Shown here piece by piece: positions 5,231-7,627 of a DNA stretch of 7,627 nucleotides. A program made the translations under genes and the position numbers. The notes below the pieces were generated by a model. The model saw only the letters and a list, made by a program, of their open reading frames with translations. It had not been told where the DNA came from and ran no database searches. Location: assembly GCA_029939445.1 (NCBI GenBank), contig JAOZSY010000088.1, positions 2,074 to 9,700 on the forward strand. The letters are read 5' to 3'. The stretch is from Bacteroidales bacterium. Its GTDB lineage: Bacteria; Bacteroidota; Bacteroidia; Bacteroidales; UBA1556. How positions within the stretch are numbered: the stretch's first letter is position 1; each line of letters opens with the position of its first letter.

Positions 5231-7576
5231 TTAAAAAGGGTATCCAATTGCAAAATTTAACGTATAAATTAATTTTGAATCTTTGGTTGTCATACTCCAT
5301 CTTTGCCCTTTATTGTAGTACGGTTGATATATTGGATGCGCCACATCAAACCTTATCACTAAAAAACTTAGATCATACCTAATTCCATAACCAATATCGG
5401 CGGCTAACTTCTTATAAAAATTATTAAAGTGAAACACTCCTTCAGGCATTTGGTCGTTTGCCTTTAGTAAGAATATATTACCCACATCAGTAAACAACGC
5501 CCCTCTTAAACTCGAACTTATTGGAAAACGGAATTCATAATTAAATTCAATTTTAATATCTCCTGTCATTTCAAAAGTTTTTGTATTGCTATTGAAACTA
5601 CCAGGGCCAAGAGTACCAAGGGTCCAAGCTCTTAAACTATTAGCCCCACCAATATAAAAACTCTTCTCAAAAGGAATTGCCACAGATCCAAATAAAGGTA
5701 TTCCAATGCCAAAGTTTACCCTAAATACATTCATCATTGAGCCTCGTGCCATTGGTAAATAATAACGATAATCAGTACTAAGTTTAACAAACTGAGTATA
5801 GGGTAAGCCCATAACCCAGTATTGTCCTAGTGTATCTTTAGTATTACCTATCAAATTGCTAGCTACTCCATAAGGAATTCCTCCAACATCAATTTTACCA
5901 AAGAAAAACTCAAAGGGTGTTTTTGATCTCCATTTTCTTTCATTATAAATATATGAATAGCTCATTCCTAATACCAAGTGATCTTGATATGAATACTTAA
6001 TTCGAGGATCCTCATAATTATCGATTATACTTTGAAAACTATCCGTAGGATTAATCTTAACCGAACTTACCTCCACGGGGTTAAATATTTGAGAAACATA
6101 TTTATTAGTTATCCATGTATAACCAAAAGTTGAGCTAATAATATACCTTGAATAATCGGGTCTATCTTGAAAGTTATACCCAAGACCAATTCTGGTTTTA
6201 GGATTGAAATATCTTGAAAAAAAGTTGCTCTTTACAGGAGCCAAAAATCTAGGTATTTCAAGACTTACATTTGTTCCAAATTCAAAAGTATTAAATATTT
6301 TTAATATTTTGTTAATATCATCATTGTCAGTATTTGTAACATTCTGAACCTCTAACGCCCCTCTAACACTCACGTTCAAAACTTCGCCACCTTTAAATGT
6401 ATTCCTAGTTATTATTGACACTCCCTGTTCAACACCAAAATCACCAGCTGTATTTTTTAATTCACTCTCGGTACTCAAACTAAATTTATCTGATTTTGAA
6501 AGCTCCACAATGCAATCTAATTCTCCAAAATTCCCATTATCAACTTTGGTGTCTATAAAATTGATTTTTATATACTTATATATAGACAGGTTAAATAATG
6601 ATTTATAAGAATAAGCCACATTATCTTCTTTATATAATCTTGTGGGTTTTAAGAAAATTGCATTTATTATACTCTTAGGGTTTACTGCAATTTTTCCATT
6701 ATGTATAAAATAAAAGTCTAGGGAATCAATATTATCAACACTATACCTAACTATGGTAGTGTCTATATTATTATCCGGGCCACTATTTGCTATTTCTGGA
6801 TATATATAAATATTTTTAATTTTATACTGCTTACTCTTAAATGTAACAACACTATCGCCCTTACTAACTCCAAGCGGCTTTATATTTAGCGATAAATCTA
6901 TTCGATGCTCTTGAAAATTTGAATCAGCCGTAAATGAAATCTGTTTTTTAGAAAAATAATAAAAGCCTAGGTTTTTTAAATCTTCGGAGATTCGCGTTCT
7001 TTCTGCCTTTATACTGGCAGTAGTAAATATAACTCCAGTATCCAATTTCGACTTTTTCCAATCAGCCATTACAAACGACTTAATTGCCTTGTTTTCTATA
7101 CTAAAATCTATATTTCGTAGAGAATAAGGCTGTAAAGGATAAATATGGTATTTTACATTTGCCATTTTAAGCCCTTTTCTTAGGGTTATCTCTGATACAA
7201 TTTCAGTATTATAATACCCTAGATTATGCATATGTTGAAGTATGTTTCTAGCTGTTGCATCTACTAATGTGCTATCATAAATTTCTGGAGGCTCACCAAT
7301 TACATTACATAAAAATTTCTGTACTATACTACTATCTTTCATGGTGGTACCAACATCATAAATCCACACCCAGGGACGAGCATAAAAAACACTACGATTT
7401 ACTTTCTGCTTAAAATATGATGGAATTTCATGGTCTTTTACCCGTTCTCCTTCTATCTTGAAACTGTTTCTAGTATATAAATACTCTCCATCAGGAACAC
7501 TTCGGTTCGTCATACAGCCAGTAACGACTAGTAAAACAACAGATAACCATATTCCTCGAATTATTATACTTTTCAC
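5231..7576 (-). CDS. tamL: TamL-like lipoprotein, Omp85 superfamily (BamA/TamA family)
   Basis: This 781-residue protein is complete. Residues 1-21 are a lipoprotein signal peptide: MKSIIIRG, a hydrophobic stretch, and lipobox VTGC with Cys21 as the lipidated residue. A lipid anchor on a TamA-type Omp85 protein is the defining trait of Bacteroidota TamL. Residues about 35-365 look like POTRA-type repeats, for example ARNILQHMHNLGYYNTEIV (109-127), RISEDLKNLGFYYF (195-208) and YSYKSLFNLSIYKYIKINFI (322-341). From about 366 the C-terminal Omp85 barrel begins; it includes FEKSFYIGGANSLRAW (636-651), where SLRAW stands in for the usual (V/L)RG(F/Y) motif, then LFTDVGN (694-700), IRFDVAHPIY (741-750) and the terminal NFAIGYPF. 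The start is GTG (7574-7576): an in-frame TAA lies two codons upstream and no later start keeps the signal peptide. A promoter candidate lies at 7608-7615. No TamB-like partner is in the window. TamA-type proteins act in outer-membrane protein assembly or lipid transport; the exact substrate here is unknown. Alternative: a BamA-type paralogue. Confidence 0.88.
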   Translation of the reverse strand: MKSIIIRGIWLSVVLLVVTGCMTNRSVPDGEYLYTRNSFKIEGERVKDHEIPSYFKQKVNRSVFYARPWVWIYDVGTTMKDSSIVQKFLCNVIGEPPEIYDSTLVDATARNILQHMHNLGYYNTEIVSEITLRKGLKMANVKYHIYPLQPYSLRNIDFSIENKAIKSFVMADWKKSKLDTGVIFTTASIKAERTRISEDLKNLGFYYFSKKQISFTADSNFQEHRIDLSLNIKPLGVSKGDSVVTFKSKQYKIKNIYIYPEIANSGPDNNIDTTIVRYSVDNIDSLDFYFIHNGKIAVNPKSIINAIFLKPTRLYKEDNVAYSYKSLFNLSIYKYIKINFIDTKVDNGNFGELDCIVELSKSDKFSLSTESELKNTAGDFGVEQGVSIITRNTFKGGEVLNVSVRGALEVQNVTNTDNDDINKILKIFNTFEFGTNVSLEIPRFLAPVKSNFFSRYFNPKTRIGLGYNFQDRPDYSRYIISSTFGYTWITNKYVSQIFNPVEVSSVKINPTDSFQSIIDNYEDPRIKYSYQDHLVLGMSYSYIYNERKWRSKTPFEFFFGKIDVGGIPYGVASNLIGNTKDTLGQYWVMGLPYTQFVKLSTDYRYYLPMARGSMMNVFRVNFGIGIPLFGSVAIPFEKSFYIGGANSLRAWTLGTLGPGSFNSNTKTFEMTGDIKIEFNYEFRFPISSSLRGALFTDVGNIFLLKANDQMPEGVFHFNNFYKKLAADIGYGIRYDLSFLVIRFDVAHPIYQPYYNKGQRWSMTTKDSKLIYTLNFAIGYPF

Positions 7577-7607
7577 AAATTAAGAAATTTAAATCCTTTA
7601 TAACCTA

Positions 7608-7615
7608 CAAAATTA
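7608..7615 (-). promoter_or_regulatory. Candidate -7 promoter element for the tamL-like gene
   Basis: Read on the - strand this is TAATTTTG, an exact match to TAnnTTTG, 31 bp before the GTG start. The predicted leader is about 25 nt and contains AAAGGAT (7594-7600 on the + strand complement), a purine-rich stretch too far (about 17 nt) from the GTG to be a normal Shine-Dalgarno sequence. The -33 element would lie beyond the right edge and cannot be checked. Confidence 0.5.
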
Positions 7616-7627
7616 AAGTATTATACT

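Overview
The window comes from an AT-rich member of the Bacteroidota. The main evidence is PorT, a component of the type IX secretion system (T9SS), which is confined to this phylum. Supporting evidence is a TamL-type lipoprotein Omp85 protein, a UbiE/MenG methyltransferase directly upstream of porT, and promoter candidates that fit the Bacteroidota -7 consensus TAnnTTTG rather than a sigma70 -10 box. The genus cannot be read from the sequence.

Layout, left to right. (1) Bases 1-1887, + strand: the 3' part of a large outer-membrane-type protein of unknown function, open at the left edge, with an EF-hand-like loop. (2) 1899-1937: a perfect 14-bp hairpin serving as a shared terminator for two convergent genes. 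(3) 1952-2824, - strand: a small outer-membrane beta-barrel protein, possibly DUF6089/PorG-like, with a very basic C-terminal tail. (4) 2825-3391: a 567-bp AT-rich gap with a good promoter candidate for the gene on the left and a weaker one for the genes on the right. (5) 3392-4891, + strand: ubiE (menG) and porT, 42 bp apart and probably co-transcribed. (6) 4892-5230: a noncoding stretch holding two GC-richer inverted repeats and a 16-bp palindrome. (7) 5231-7576, - strand: a complete tamL-like gene with a GTG start and its own promoter candidate at the right edge.

The theme is the cell envelope. Four of the five proteins look like outer-membrane beta-barrels, and the fifth, UbiE/MenG, makes the respiratory quinone. 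PorT belongs to the T9SS and TamL to the Omp85 superfamily that inserts or transports outer-membrane components. If the gene at 1952-2824 is PorG-like, two T9SS-related barrels lie within 3 kb of each other on divergent transcripts. I see no mobile element, CRISPR array, tRNA, rRNA or defence system, and no convincing new multi-gene system. The points most worth a second look are the composite inverted repeat between porT and tamL, the uncharacterised EF-hand-bearing outer-membrane protein, and the basic tail on the PorG-like barrel.
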